From: Betaproteobacteria bacterium
GTDB lineage: Bacteria; Pseudomonadota; Gammaproteobacteria; Burkholderiales; SG8-41
Reading direction: 5' to 3'
DNA: 54,074 nt
Assembly: GCA_028292435.1 (NCBI GenBank)
Contig: JAQGMI010000139.1
Coordinates: 1-54,074 of the forward strand
Shown: positions 42,684 through 51,865 of the stretch, one piece after another
How positions within the stretch are numbered: position 1 is the first letter of the stretch
Layout of the letters: every line of letters starts with the position of its first letter
Made by a program: the position numbers and the translations under genes
The notes under the pieces: generated by a model
Databases searched by the model: none
What the model saw: the letters and a program-made list of their open reading frames with translations, nothing else
What the model was told of the DNA's origin: nothing

Positions 42684-43877
42684 ATGCAGACCAGACGCTC
42701 AAAGCGCAACATTTTTATTGGTGCGACGCTGTGCACGCTCATCATTGGTCTCGGCATCGGCCAGGCCGTGCTCGACAACAAGGCAACCGCGCAGGGACGT
42801 ACGGTGCAGGCGCCGATGTTCGAGGTCGATCCCTTGTGGCCGAAACCGCTGCCCAATCACTGGCTGCTCGGCTGGACGATCGGACTGTGGGTCGATGAAA
42901 AAGACAATGTATGGATCATTCATCGCGGCGCCGGTGGTTTACACGACAACGAAAAAGGCGCCGAGTTGAATCCGCCGATCGCCGAGTGCTGCAAAACCGC
43001 GCCGCCGATTCTCGTGTTCGATCCCGCCGGCAATCTGCTGCGCGCGTGGGGCGGTCCCGGCCAAGGCTATGAATGGCCTGAATCGAACCACGGCGTGCAC
43101 GTCGATTACAAGGGGAATGTCTGGATCGGCGGCAACGGCCAGAAAGACGCGCACATCCTCAAGTTCACCAATGACGGCAAGTTTTTAATGCAGGTCGGCA
43201 AGTTCGGCAAGAACGCCGGCAGCAACGATCTCGAAAACTTCTGGCGCGTGGCCAAAATCTGGGTCGACCCGAAAACCAATGAAGCGTACATCGCCGACGG
43301 TTACGGCAACAAACGCGTCGCCGTGCTCGATGCCGACACCGGCAAGATGAAACGGTATTGGGGCGCGTACGGCAACAAGCCCGACGACGCCAATCTTGGC
43401 AAGTACGATCCCAAGGCGCCGCCGGCGCAGCAGTTCCGCAACCCGGTGCATTGCGTCGAGCGCTCGAACGATGGTTTCGTTTATGTCTGCGACCGTCAGG
43501 GCGACCGCGTGCAGGTGTTCCAGCCCGACGGCAAATTCGTGAAGGAACAGTTTTATGCGAAGGAAACGCTCGGCTCCGGCTCGGCATGGGACCTGACGTT
43601 CTCGAAAGATCCGCAGCAAAAGTTCATGTTTCTCGCCGACGGCCAGAACGAAAAAATCCGCATCATCCTGCGTGAAACGCTCGAAGAAATTTCGAATTTC
43701 GGCGACGGCGGCCGCCAGCCCGGCCAGTTCTACGGCGTGCACAGCATCGCCAGCGATTCGAAGGGCAATCTGTACACGACCGAAACTTACGAAGGCAAGC
43801 GCGTGCAGCGTTTCGTCTACAAAGGCATCGGGCCGGTCGCCGCGGGCAGCCAGGGCGTGTTGTGGCCGCGTAAATAA
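42684..43877 (+). CDS. secreted NHL-repeat beta-propeller protein (second copy)
   Basis: 397 residues. N-terminal membrane anchor or signal peptide (about 10-30: 'IFIGATLCTLIIGLGIG'). The mature region starts 'MFEVDPLWPKPLPNHWLLGW' and repeats NHL-type blades such as 'LWVDEKDNVWIIHR', 'VHVDYKGNVWIGGNGQ', 'AYIADGYGNKRVAVLDADTG', 'FVYVCDRQGDRVQVFQPDGKFV' and 'IASDSKGNLYTTETYEGKRVQRF'. It is similar to the protein at 7691-9166, sharing the DP.WP.PLPNHW start. The reaction is unknown. SD GGAGGAGAAC. It is followed 112 bases later by the serine hydrolase gene. Confidence 0.87.
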   Translation: MQTRRSKRNIFIGATLCTLIIGLGIGQAVLDNKATAQGRTVQAPMFEVDPLWPKPLPNHWLLGWTIGLWVDEKDNVWIIHRGAGGLHDNEKGAELNPPIAECCKTAPPILVFDPAGNLLRAWGGPGQGYEWPESNHGVHVDYKGNVWIGGNGQKDAHILKFTNDGKFLMQVGKFGKNAGSNDLENFWRVAKIWVDPKTNEAYIADGYGNKRVAVLDADTGKMKRYWGAYGNKPDDANLGKYDPKAPPAQQFRNPVHCVERSNDGFVYVCDRQGDRVQVFQPDGKFVKEQFYAKETLGSGSAWDLTFSKDPQQKFMFLADGQNEKIRIILRETLEEISNFGDGGRQPGQFYGVHSIASDSKGNLYTTETYEGKRVQRFVYKGIGPVAAGSQGVLWPRK

Positions 43878-43989
43878 CGTTTCATTTGCAGGCGCCGGGA
43901 CGGCTATCACGTCCCGCGCCGCGGTTCCAGCAGTTCGCGTGCAGTAGTTCCGTGCACGCCGCGTCGATGACATCCCGGGAGAAAAAATA

Positions 43990-45264
43990 ATGCAGTATCG
44001 CGCCGCTCTTTTCGCATTCACTGTTGTCGCCTGTTTGCCGGCGTTCGCTGCCGATCCGCTGCCGCGCGCCAAACCCGAATCCGTCGGCATGTCGTCAACG
44101 CGGCTTGCGCGCATCGGCGAAGTGCTGAAAGCCGACATCGACAAAGGCCGCATTCCGGGCGCCGTCGTTGCGATCGCGCGCAAAGGCAAGCTCGTGTACT
44201 ACGAAGCGTTCGGCTATCTCGACAAGGCCGCCGGCACGCCGATGACGAAAGATGCGATTTTCAGCATTGCATCGATGACGAAGCCGCTGACGGGAGTCGC
44301 TGCCCTGACCTTATATGAAGAAGGCAAGGTGCTGATCAAGGACCCGGTCGCCAATTATCTGCCGCAGATCGGCAAGATGCCGGTCGCCGTCATGCGCCAG
44401 GATGCGGCCGGGCAAACCGTGGTTGAAACCGTGCCGGTAACGCGACCGATGCAGATTCACGATCTGATGCGCCATACGTCGGGGCTCATTTACGGCGCGC
44501 GCGGCACGACCGCCGTGCACAAAATGTATCCGGGCTCGTCCGGCACGTCGGGAACGACGCTGACCGCCGCCGAATTTCTGGACAAGCTCGGTTCGATCCC
44601 GCTGATGTATCAACCCGGCTCGACGTGGGAATACGGTTTGTCGATCGACGTGCTCGGGCTGGTGGTCGAGCGCGTGTCCGGACAAACGCTCGGCCAGTAT
44701 TTCGACCAGCGCATATTCAAGCCGCTCGGCATGGTCGACTCCGGGTTCAGCGTGCCGCCGGAAAAAGTGAAGCGCTACGCGAAAGCATTTGCTATCGATC
44801 CCGAAACCGGTAAGCCGCAGAGCGTGCTCGACGCAACCAGGCCGCTCAAATTTGAATGCGGCGGTGGTTGCGGCGTGTCCACCGCGGCCGATTACATCCG
44901 GTTCGCGCAAATGCTGCAGAACCGCGGCAGCCTCGGCAAGGCGCGGATCCTCACACCCCGCACCGTCGAATTCATGACGTCCGATCACATGGGACCCGAA
45001 ATCCAGAACAACGTCGCGCGCACGGCTTCGACACTCGAAGGCTGGGGATTCGGCCTCACGGTGGCAGTGCGGCGTGAAACGGGCATGTCCACGATCATGG
45101 GCGCGCCCGGGGATTTCACGTGGGGCGGCGCTTACGGCACCAACTTCTGGGTCGACCCGCGCGACGAACTGTCGGTTGTTTTCATGGCGCATGCGCCCGG
45201 CGAGATCCGCAATCACTACCGGCAATTGATCAACGCGCTGGTGATGCAATCGTTCGAGAAATAA
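43990..45264 (+). CDS. serine hydrolase of the beta-lactamase (class C/esterase EstB) family
   Basis: 424 residues with a signal peptide (about 1-21, MQYRAALFAFTVVACLPAFAA). The catalytic motif is S95-MTK-98 (SxxK in 'FSIASMTKPLTG'); the second motif is Tyr in 'WEYGLSIDVLG', and the third region is 'WGGAYGTNFWVDP' near the C-terminus. Typical activities of this clan are ester or lactam hydrolysis in the periplasm, including EstB-like and D-aminopeptidase-like functions. There is no sign that it confers antibiotic resistance. The next gene (class II aldolase) starts 84 bases downstream. Confidence 0.9.
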   Translation: MQYRAALFAFTVVACLPAFAADPLPRAKPESVGMSSTRLARIGEVLKADIDKGRIPGAVVAIARKGKLVYYEAFGYLDKAAGTPMTKDAIFSIASMTKPLTGVAALTLYEEGKVLIKDPVANYLPQIGKMPVAVMRQDAAGQTVVETVPVTRPMQIHDLMRHTSGLIYGARGTTAVHKMYPGSSGTSGTTLTAAEFLDKLGSIPLMYQPGSTWEYGLSIDVLGLVVERVSGQTLGQYFDQRIFKPLGMVDSGFSVPPEKVKRYAKAFAIDPETGKPQSVLDATRPLKFECGGGCGVSTAADYIRFAQMLQNRGSLGKARILTPRTVEFMTSDHMGPEIQNNVARTASTLEGWGFGLTVAVRRETGMSTIMGAPGDFTWGGAYGTNFWVDPRDELSVVFMAHAPGEIRNHYRQLINALVMQSFEK

Positions 45265-45347
45265 TCCGGCGTACAACGAACCGCGCTCGTCATCAACGCG
45301 CGCCTCGATTAAGCTAGGCGTTCAGCCATTCGCAAGGAGCGTCCCTC

Positions 45348-46127
45348 ATGAGTTCCAATGTGCACCAACTGGGCGCGTCGAGCGTCAAAGACCGCGTGAC
45401 CGCTGACGAATGGGAAGCGCGCGTCGATCTCGCGGCCTGTTACCGGTTAGCCGCGCACTACCGCATGACCGACCTGATTTACACCCACATTTCCGCGCGC
45501 GTGCCCGGTCCGGAACATCATTTTCTGATCAATGCGTTTGGCCTGTTGTGGGATGAGATCAGCGCTTCAACGCTCGTCAAAGTCACGCTCGACGGCGAAG
45601 TCGTCGACGACCCGACCGGCAACGGCATCAATCGTGCGGGTTATGTCATACACAGCGCGGTGCATCGCGCGCGCCCCGATCTTACCTGCGTGATGCATAC
45701 GCATACGGCAGCCGGCATCGCGGTCTCCGCGCAGGATGGCGGCCTGCTGCCGCTGTCGCAGCATGCGATGCGCTTCACCGGCAATATGGCCTATCACGAC
45801 TACGAAGGGCTCGCGCTGGAGCTCGACGAGCAGGCGCGGCTCGTCAGCGATCTGGGTACGCACAAAGTCATGATCCTGCGCAATCACGGTTTGCTCGCGT
45901 GCGGCGAATCGGTCGCCGAGGCGTTCGATCTCATGTATTACCTCGAGCGCTCGTGCCAGAGCCAGATCAACGCGATGGTGGGCGGCGCGAAGCTGCGCAT
46001 GCCGCCGGCCGCCGTTGCCGAAAAGACCGCGGCGCAATTTAAGAAACTGCCGTACAAGGCGAAAAAAACCGAGTGGAAAGCGCACTTGCGCATGCTCGAT
46101 AAAACGGATTCATCGTATAAAAACTGA
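45348..46127 (+). CDS. class II aldolase/adducin family protein
   Basis: 259 residues, one domain. Characteristic metal ligands are HTHT in 'CVMHTHTAAG' and His in 'ILRNHGLLACGE', with the N-terminal 'LAACYRLAAHYRMTDLIYTHISARVPG'. Family members are zinc-dependent aldolases (fuculose-1-phosphate aldolase, ribulose-5-phosphate 4-epimerase) and adducin-like proteins without known activity. The N-terminal catalytic region appears complete but the substrate is unknown. SD AAGGAGCG. The MBL gene follows after 10 bases, so the two probably share a transcript. Confidence 0.9.
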   Translation: MSSNVHQLGASSVKDRVTADEWEARVDLAACYRLAAHYRMTDLIYTHISARVPGPEHHFLINAFGLLWDEISASTLVKVTLDGEVVDDPTGNGINRAGYVIHSAVHRARPDLTCVMHTHTAAGIAVSAQDGGLLPLSQHAMRFTGNMAYHDYEGLALELDEQARLVSDLGTHKVMILRNHGLLACGESVAEAFDLMYYLERSCQSQINAMVGGAKLRMPPAAVAEKTAAQFKKLPYKAKKTEWKAHLRMLDKTDSSYKN

Positions 46128-46136
46128 GGAGACTGC

Positions 46137-47174
46137 ATGAGCATCAAGGGGCTGGTTCGATTGGGCGGCGCGCTCGCGTGCGCATTCGCCTTGCACGCGG
46201 CAAACGCGCAAACCGTCAAGATTACGCCGCTCGGCACGCACGCCGGCGAATTGTGCGATCGCGACCGCGCAACCATCTTCGAGGATCCGACCGGCGTGCG
46301 CATACTCTACGATGCGGGCCAGTCAGTGACGGGCGGCAGCGATCCGCGTCTGGGCACTATTCATGTCGTGCTGCTCTCGCATGCGCATACCGACCACATC
46401 GGCGATCGCAAGATCGCGGGCATGGACCTCGGCACTTGCGACCGACCGGAGACCGTCTCGGCGCTGCCGAACACGACCGTGGCTGAAATCGCGGCGGCGA
46501 AAAATTCGTCGCTCATCATGATTCGCAATATGGCGTTTTTCCTGAGCCGCAAAATCGAGAACATTCGCGGTAAGCCCGTCGGCACCTGTGCGGAGCCCGG
46601 CGGCGCGATTGCTGCGATACAGGCCGCCCCCTGCATTGCGCCGGTGGAACTCGGAGGCAGCAAAGTCGTCAAGGCCGCCGGCGCCGCCAACGGCGTTGAG
46701 ATCACGACGGTCTATGCCGCGCATGACAGCACGTTGACACGCGACATGCTGACCGACGCGCAGAAGAAAGCGCTGGAGCCCGACAACATCAGCGTCAGCC
46801 TCGGGGCGCCCAGCGGCTATGTCATCAAATTTACCAACGGTCTCACGGTTTACCTGTCCGGCGATACCGGCCTGCACACCGAGATGAAGACCGTGGTGCG
46901 CGATTTTTACCGCGTGAAACTCGCGGTGATGAATCTGGGGCCGAACGCGATCTCGTCCGAGGCGGCTGCGTATGCGATGAATGAATTGGTCGATCCAGTG
47001 GCGGTCATCGTTTCGCATCCCAACGAAGGCGTGACCACCGGCGGCAAGCTCAAGCCCGGCTCACGCACTGCCCGGTTCATCGACTTGCTGCGAGGTAAAT
47101 CCGCTTATCTCGCAAAAAGCGGCACGACGATGGAATTCAACGGCGCCGCTCAATGCGTGGGCGGCTGTAACTGA
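46137..47174 (+). CDS. exported metallo-beta-lactamase fold hydrolase
   Basis: 345 residues. Signal peptide about 1-25 (MSIKGLVRLGGALACAFALHAANAQ). The metal motif HxHxDH is seen at residues 82-87 (HAHTDH in 'LLSHAHTDHIGDRK'), with further ligands likely at 'AAHDSTLTRD' and 'SGDTGLHTEMK' and the histidine in 'VIVSHPNEGVTTGG'. The wording resembles the UlaG/YtnP-type branch rather than true beta-lactamases. The substrate is unknown. It follows the class II aldolase after 10 bases and precedes the exported amidohydrolase by 12 bases. A shared extracytoplasmic detoxification role is inferred. Confidence 0.9.
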   Translation: MSIKGLVRLGGALACAFALHAANAQTVKITPLGTHAGELCDRDRATIFEDPTGVRILYDAGQSVTGGSDPRLGTIHVVLLSHAHTDHIGDRKIAGMDLGTCDRPETVSALPNTTVAEIAAAKNSSLIMIRNMAFFLSRKIENIRGKPVGTCAEPGGAIAAIQAAPCIAPVELGGSKVVKAAGAANGVEITTVYAAHDSTLTRDMLTDAQKKALEPDNISVSLGAPSGYVIKFTNGLTVYLSGDTGLHTEMKTVVRDFYRVKLAVMNLGPNAISSEAAAYAMNELVDPVAVIVSHPNEGVTTGGKLKPGSRTARFIDLLRGKSAYLAKSGTTMEFNGAAQCVGGCN

Positions 47175-47186
47175 TTTAATTGCGCC

Positions 47187-48563
47187 GTGCTGCGCGCGAC
47201 CTCCGCTTTCATTTTCGCGCTCGCCGCGCTATGGGCGACCGCACCCGCATCCGCGCAGCGCGATGCTGTCGTTGTGCTGTATGAAGGCGCGCGGCTGATC
47301 CCGGGTGACGGCGGCACCGCAATCGCGGACTCTGCGCTGTTGGTCGAAAACGGCACCATCAAACAAGTCGGCAGGCGCGGGGCCATCGCACCGCCGGCCG
47401 GTGCCGCGCGGGTGAATCTCGCCGGTAAAACCGTCATGCCCGCGCTCATCAACACGCACGCGCACCCGGGCTTTCAAAGCGGCTTGAGTTACTCGCGTGA
47501 CAATTACGTGCGCGAGACCATCGTCGACGACCTGAATCGCGCGCTGTACTTCGGCGTATCGACTGTCATGTCGCAGGGCGTCGAATTCGGCGACGTGATG
47601 CATGAGATCCGCGCCTATCAGCGGGCAGGCCGGCTCGGCGGCGCGCGACTGCTGTTTGCGGGGCGCGGCATCGGTGCGCCGAATGCGGGGCCCGGCGGGG
47701 CGGCGTATGCAGGCATCGCCTATGAAGTAACGACCGAAGAGGAAATCCGCCGCGCGGTGCAGGCCGAAGCCGCGCGCAAAGTCAATGCGATCAAGATCTG
47801 GGTCGACGATCGCGGCGGCCGCGCGCCGCGCTTGAGCCCGGCGTTGTCCCGCGCGGCCATCGACGAAGGCCATCGGCTCGGGCTCAAGGTGACTGCGCAT
47901 ATCTTCTACCACGAAGATGCGGTCGATCTCGCGACCGCCGGCGTCAACGCATTCGCTCACCTCGTGCGCGACAGGGCGATGGACGATGCGCTGATTGCGC
48001 TCATGAATCGCAACAAGGTCTACGTGATGCCCAACATCGGCACGCCGGAGCGGGCGACGCACACGGCGCCGCCGTCATGGTTCGAAGAACCTTACCTTGC
48101 GGCGATGCTGCGCGATACGCTGTCGCCGGCGGTCATCGAGCGTATCCGCACTTCGTTTACTTCGCGTGATCCCGAAGTCGCCGCGCGCAACCGGAAAAAT
48201 TACGCGATCCTGCAGCAAAGCGTCGCTCGCCTCGCCAAGGCCGATGCGCTGATCGTGCTGGGCAGCGATACCGGACTCGAGGACCATATCTTCGGCTACG
48301 TCGAGCAGAAGGAGCTCGAATTGATGGTTGCCGCGGGCATGTCGCCAATGCAGGTCATCGTCGCGGCGACGAGCCGCGCGGCTGAATTCCTGGAGCTGAA
48401 CGATGCGGGCACGCTCGCCACCGGCAAGCGCGCCGACTTTCTGGTGCTCGACGCCAATCCGCTCGACGATATTCGTAATACGCGGCGCATTGCGAAGATG
48501 TACATCGGCGGCCAGCAAGTCGACCGCGCGGCGCTGCGGACAAGTTTGCGAATCGCGCGTTAG
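47187..48563 (+). CDS. exported amidohydrolase (imidazolonepropionase-like/prolidase-like)
   Basis: 458 residues from GTG 47187 (MLRATSAFIFALAALWATAPASAQ, a signal peptide of about 24 residues). Metal-ligand motifs: HAH in 'NTHAHPGF', Lys in 'NAIKIWVDD' (candidate carboxylated lysine), 'TAHIFYHED', and Asp in 'VLGSDTGLEDHIFG'; the C-terminus reads 'ATGKRADFLVLDANPLDDIRNTRRI'. This set is characteristic of the secreted amidohydrolase group with imidazolonepropionase-like or dipeptidase-like members. It would hydrolyse an amide or cyclic compound outside the cytoplasm. No strong SD is seen before the GTG, so coupling to the MBL gene is possible. Confidence 0.88.
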   Translation: MLRATSAFIFALAALWATAPASAQRDAVVVLYEGARLIPGDGGTAIADSALLVENGTIKQVGRRGAIAPPAGAARVNLAGKTVMPALINTHAHPGFQSGLSYSRDNYVRETIVDDLNRALYFGVSTVMSQGVEFGDVMHEIRAYQRAGRLGGARLLFAGRGIGAPNAGPGGAAYAGIAYEVTTEEEIRRAVQAEAARKVNAIKIWVDDRGGRAPRLSPALSRAAIDEGHRLGLKVTAHIFYHEDAVDLATAGVNAFAHLVRDRAMDDALIALMNRNKVYVMPNIGTPERATHTAPPSWFEEPYLAAMLRDTLSPAVIERIRTSFTSRDPEVAARNRKNYAILQQSVARLAKADALIVLGSDTGLEDHIFGYVEQKELELMVAAGMSPMQVIVAATSRAAEFLELNDAGTLATGKRADFLVLDANPLDDIRNTRRIAKMYIGGQQVDRAALRTSLRIAR

Positions 48564-48570
48564 TTTCGCC

Positions 48571-49008
48571 TTAGCAGTCTTTGTCGTCGAGGCCGAGTTC
48601 TTCGTCGGTGATGCCGAGCTGCGCTTCTTCGGCTTGATCGAGACCGCCGCCTAGTCCCGCTTCGCCGGGACCGACGATACGGTCGCTGTCCACATCCGAA
48701 CTCACGCGGACGCGCGGATCTTTGCCGGCGGTCAAATGCTCGCCGGTGCCGAAGCGATCGCTGTTGTCGTCCATTCCGATATCGCCGACGCTCGCGCCAT
48801 TGTCGATGACGTTGTACGAACCCGCTTCAATATCGGTGTTGGTGCCGGTGTCGAGATCGATCGCGGCATCGTCAACGAGGCCGGGACCTGCCATGTCCGA
48901 GCCGCTATCGGAACTGTCGCTTGGGCCGAGCGACTTGATGTCATGTCCTTTTAAACTCACCTGGCTGGTACCTGGAACCAGATTATCTGGATCAAGCGTG
49001 CCGCTCAT
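48571..49008 (-). CDS. acidic low-complexity protein, probable stress-related family
   Basis: 145 residues from ATG 49008 (GGAGAACGAATC upstream). The sequence is rich in Asp, Gly, Ser and Glu: 'MSGTLDPDNLVPGTSQVSLKG', 'HDIKSLGPSDSSDSGSDMAGPG', 'DLDTGTNTDIEAG', ending 'GITDEELGLDDKDC'. No membrane segment, no signal peptide; probably disordered in part. I recall similar proteins annotated as hypothetical in Burkholderiales, often near stress genes, but the family has no known function. It is convergent with the amidohydrolase gene (8 bases) and divergent from the small secreted protein at 49272. Confidence 0.75.
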   Translation of the reverse strand: MSGTLDPDNLVPGTSQVSLKGHDIKSLGPSDSSDSGSDMAGPGLVDDAAIDLDTGTNTDIEAGSYNVIDNGASVGDIGMDDNSDRFGTGEHLTAGKDPRVRVSSDVDSDRIVGPGEAGLGGGLDQAEEAQLGITDEELGLDDKDC

Positions 49009-49271
49009 GATTCGTTCTCCGTGAAGACGTGTACGGATTATTGTCAGGGTGAGCAGCTGCGCACAGTGGCGATTTTGTGAAATCTGTGTAAGACAGTACC
49101 TGCTCCTACAAGAGGTGTTCGGCGGCGTCCGACGCGTTTGCGTTCGCCGCGGTCCGACCTTTTTATCAGCGCTTGGCCATTTCCGCGCGCCGATCAAACG
49201 CATAAGGTGACAGTTATCGCCTGCAGGATCGGCGATGGCAACACCTTCCTCGTTTTACAACTGGAGGTTCT

Positions 49272-49583
49272 ATGAATAGCAAAGTAATTGCCGGCGTAGG
49301 TGCATTGGCGCTGTGCGGTGCGATGTCGAGCGGCATTGCGCAAACTGCAACCGAGTCGCGGCAAACCACCGTAGAAGAATCGAAGTCGGTCGTTCAGGTG
49401 CCGAAGGCGCGCGCCGACGTGCGCGAGGAAACGACGACGACAACGACCAAAAAGGGGCTGTTAGGGCGCAAAAAAGAAACAACGAACTCGACTACCCGTT
49501 ATGAAGGCAGTCCCGACGCGGCCAACAATGCGGAAGTGCGTTCGCGCACGACGGTCGAAACCGAGCGCAGGTCCCGGGAATAG
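49272..49583 (+). CDS. small secreted Thr/Glu-rich protein
   Basis: 103 residues. A signal peptide (about 1-23, MNSKVIAGVGALALCGAMSS) is followed by a short polar mature part with repeated Thr-rich segments (TTTTTTKKGLLGRKKETTNSTT, 'EVRSRTTVETERRSRE'). It looks disordered and carries no motif I recognise. ATG 49272 is preceded by CTGGAGG. It is followed by a strong terminator, so it is a single-gene transcript. A role in the cell envelope is all that can be said. Confidence 0.75.
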   Translation: MNSKVIAGVGALALCGAMSSGIAQTATESRQTTVEESKSVVQVPKARADVREETTTTTTKKGLLGRKKETTNSTTRYEGSPDAANNAEVRSRTTVETERRSRE

Positions 49584-49633
49584 GTTTTTTAATTGAATGA
49601 CTGTTTGACCGCGGTCCGCGCCGGGCTGCGGCG

Positions 49634-49674
49634 CGGGAGCCCCCCTTTCCTGTTCAAGGGGCTCCCGTTTTTTT
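49634..49674 (+). terminator. Rho-independent terminator
   Basis: CGGGAGCCCC (49634-49643) pairs perfectly with GGGGCTCCCG (49658-49667), with a 14-base loop, and is followed by seven T (49668-49674). It ends the small secreted protein gene and lies close to the end of the convergent GST gene (49684). Confidence 0.9.
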
Positions 49675-49683
49675 ATGACGCGT

Positions 49684-50313
49684 TTATTTGATCAGCACGC
49701 TGTCTTCGCTGACGAGCACTTTCTTCACGGCAGGACGCTGCAACATGCGGTCCTTGAACGCCGTGTAATTGGCGAGTTCTTTCATCGGCAGTTCGGCGCG
49801 CAGACCCCAGCCGTAAAACACGAGCGCATAGCCGTCGACCACGCTGAAGTCTTTGCCCATGATGAAGTCTTGGCCGGCGAGCAGGCCGTCGATTTCCTGC
49901 AGGTGGGTCCAGAACGTTTTCTTGCCGGTTTCCTTGACGCTGGGCTGAGCGACGGCGTCGGCGGCGAAACGCTCCGGCCGCATGTAATGCGTATACGACG
50001 GATGCACGATGTTGGAAAACCAGGCCATCGTCGAAATGCCGCGCGCCGCTTCAAACGGATCGGCCGGCATCAGCTTCTTGTCGGGAAACGCTTTCGCGAT
50101 GTAAGCGAGGATGGCGGTGTTCTCGGTCAAGATTTTGCCGTCGACGTCGAGCGCGGGCACTTTGCCGCGCGGATTGATCTTGAGATAAGCGTCGGTCTTT
50201 TGCTCGCCTTTGGGCAGCATGATCGGCTTCTCGACGTATTGCGCACCCGCTTCCTCGAGTCCAATGTGAGAAGCGGTCGAGCACGCGCCGGGGCAAAAGT
50301 AGAGCGTCAGCAT
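49684..50313 (-). CDS. glutathione S-transferase family protein
   Basis: 209 residues from ATG 50313 (AGGAG upstream; the extended frame above it is spurious). N-terminal thioredoxin-like domain with 'LYFCPGACSTASHIGLEEAG', 'INPRGKVPALDVDG' and 'LTENTAILAYIA'; the Cys-containing 'CPGACS' near residue 7-12 is the beta-class catalytic region. The C-terminal helical domain has the N-capping type phrase 'FSVVDGYALVFYGWGL'. It conjugates or reduces electrophiles with glutathione. Convergent with the small secreted protein gene and divergent from a Bug gene. Confidence 0.92.
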   Translation of the reverse strand: MLTLYFCPGACSTASHIGLEEAGAQYVEKPIMLPKGEQKTDAYLKINPRGKVPALDVDGKILTENTAILAYIAKAFPDKKLMPADPFEAARGISTMAWFSNIVHPSYTHYMRPERFAADAVAQPSVKETGKKTFWTHLQEIDGLLAGQDFIMGKDFSVVDGYALVFYGWGLRAELPMKELANYTAFKDRMLQRPAVKKVLVSEDSVLIK

Positions 50314-50448
50314 GAATAACTCCTGGTTAAGTGAAGGTAATCGAAAGCGGCAGCGATTATAGACCGCCGCGCTGCGCCGGACTTTGCAGGTGCAAAGCCC
50401 GAGTCGCGCTATGATGGTGCGGAGCGGCACCGCCCGGAGGAGGGATCG

Positions 50449-51402
50449 ATGAAATCGCTGCACGCATTGTGCTTCGTCGCAGTTTGCGCCGCATCGGCGA
50501 ATGCCGCCGACGTGCCATTTCCGCAGCGGCCCATCCGGCTGCTCGTGCCGCAGGCGGCCGGCGGCAGCAACGACATCATGGCGAGGAATGCAGCGAATTA
50601 CCTGACGAGTGTCCTGGGCAAACAGGTCGTCGTCGACAATCGTCCCGGCGCAGAAGGGATCATCGGCACCGAGATCGTGGCGCGCGCGGCGCCCGATGGC
50701 TATACGCTGCTGCTGGCGTCGGCGGCGTTCACGATGAATCCGGCGGTGCGCAAGCTGCCGTACGATCCGCTCAAGAGTTTCGATTGGGTCGCGATGCTGG
50801 GTTCCGGTCCGACGGTGCTGACGGTTGGCCCGTCGCTGCCGGTCTCGTCGGTAAGAGAAATCGTCGCAATCGCCAAAGAAAAACCCGGCCAGATCACGAT
50901 GGCGACCGCCGGCGGCTTTCAGCATTTCGGCACCGCGCTGTTCAAGAGCCTGTCTGGCGCGGATTTCACGATCCTGCTCTATAAAGGCGGCTTTCCCGCG
51001 ATGATCGACGTGATGGGCGGGCAGGCGCACATGACGATCGGCTCGATCGTGCAATCGATCCCGCATATTCGCTCGGGCAAGTTAAAGCCGATCGCGACCG
51101 GCGGCAGCACCCGCGCCTCGACGCTGCCGGAACTGCCCACGATTGCCGAATCCGGCGTGGCGGGCTACGACGCAAACAACTGGTGGGCGATCGCCGCGCC
51201 CGCCGGCACGCCGCACGCAATTATCGAAAAACTAAACCTGGCGACAGGTGCTTATCTGAAGATGCCGGAAACCCAGAAGCGTTTCACCAATGAAGGCGCC
51301 GAAGTTGACATCAAAACGCCCGCGCAGATTCACACTATGATTCCGCTCGACATCGCGAAGTGGGCGCGCGTCGCCAAAGATGCCGGCATGCGCGCCGAGT
51401 AA
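50449..51402 (+). CDS. Bug/TctC family receptor
   Basis: 317 residues. Signal peptide about 1-20 (MKSLHALCFVAVCAASANAA), then VPFPQRPIRLLVPQAAGGSNDIMARN, 'VVVDNRPGAEGIIGTEIVA', 'AAPDGYTLLLASAAFTM', 'LLYKGGFPAMIDVMGGQ' and 'PELPTIAESGVAGYDANNWWAI'. SD GGAGGAGGG gives a strong start. It stands alone, divergent from the GST gene and convergent with the small stress-type protein gene (22 bases). Ligand unknown. Confidence 0.92.
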   Translation: MKSLHALCFVAVCAASANAADVPFPQRPIRLLVPQAAGGSNDIMARNAANYLTSVLGKQVVVDNRPGAEGIIGTEIVARAAPDGYTLLLASAAFTMNPAVRKLPYDPLKSFDWVAMLGSGPTVLTVGPSLPVSSVREIVAIAKEKPGQITMATAGGFQHFGTALFKSLSGADFTILLYKGGFPAMIDVMGGQAHMTIGSIVQSIPHIRSGKLKPIATGGSTRASTLPELPTIAESGVAGYDANNWWAIAAPAGTPHAIIEKLNLATGAYLKMPETQKRFTNEGAEVDIKTPAQIHTMIPLDIAKWARVAKDAGMRAE

Positions 51403-51424
51403 TGCGCGCCCGCTGTCATTGCAA

Positions 51425-51682
51425 TTATTGCCTGGCGATACCGACGTAAGGCTTGATTTGCTCCGCCGTTTCGGCAATGAGATCGCGATTGCGTGATGCC
51501 CAATCGTCGACCTGTTCATTCGCCGTCGCGACGTTCACGGTGCAATGACGTTCGACCATGACGACCAGCATCTCGCGCCTGGCGTCAATTTCGTCGAGAT
51601 GTCCGTCCGATAGCTCGCGCCATTCGCTTTTAATCCGGTTCCTGGCCTCGGGCCACTGATTTTTCTCGAAATCCCATTCCAT
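51425..51682 (-). CDS. small CsbD-like general stress protein
   Basis: 85 residues from ATG 51682 (AAGGAG upstream). Sequence 'MEWDFEKNQWPEARNRIKSEWRELSDGHLDEI' followed by a second helix rich in Arg and Glu. The 'W...R.KSEWxxLSDxxLDxI' pattern is close to CsbD-like proteins (usual: WKQ..GKVKEQWGKLTDDDLDxI), although the match is weaker than for the gene at 1999-2181. Probably a soluble stress-induced helical protein. Divergent from the SDR at 51866. Confidence 0.72.
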   Translation of the reverse strand: MEWDFEKNQWPEARNRIKSEWRELSDGHLDEIDARREMLVVMVERHCTVNVATANEQVDDWASRNRDLIAETAEQIKPYVGIARQ

Positions 51683-51865
51683 ATCAGACTCCTTGGTTAG
51701 CGACCCGCGATCCACGCGGGGCCGGGAAGAAAACTCCATCGGGGGCCGGCCGCCGGTATCCCGGTATGGATTCACGATCGGGAATGGCCACGCCCTGTCT
51801 CTATGACCGGATCACGCCGTAAAATGTTCGCCGGTTGATCGAAACAATCATTACAGGAAGACTGA

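Noticed and set aside
43990..45264. Antibiotic-resistance beta-lactamase
   Set aside because: The SxxK fold is shared with esterases and peptidases; nothing points to lactam resistance.
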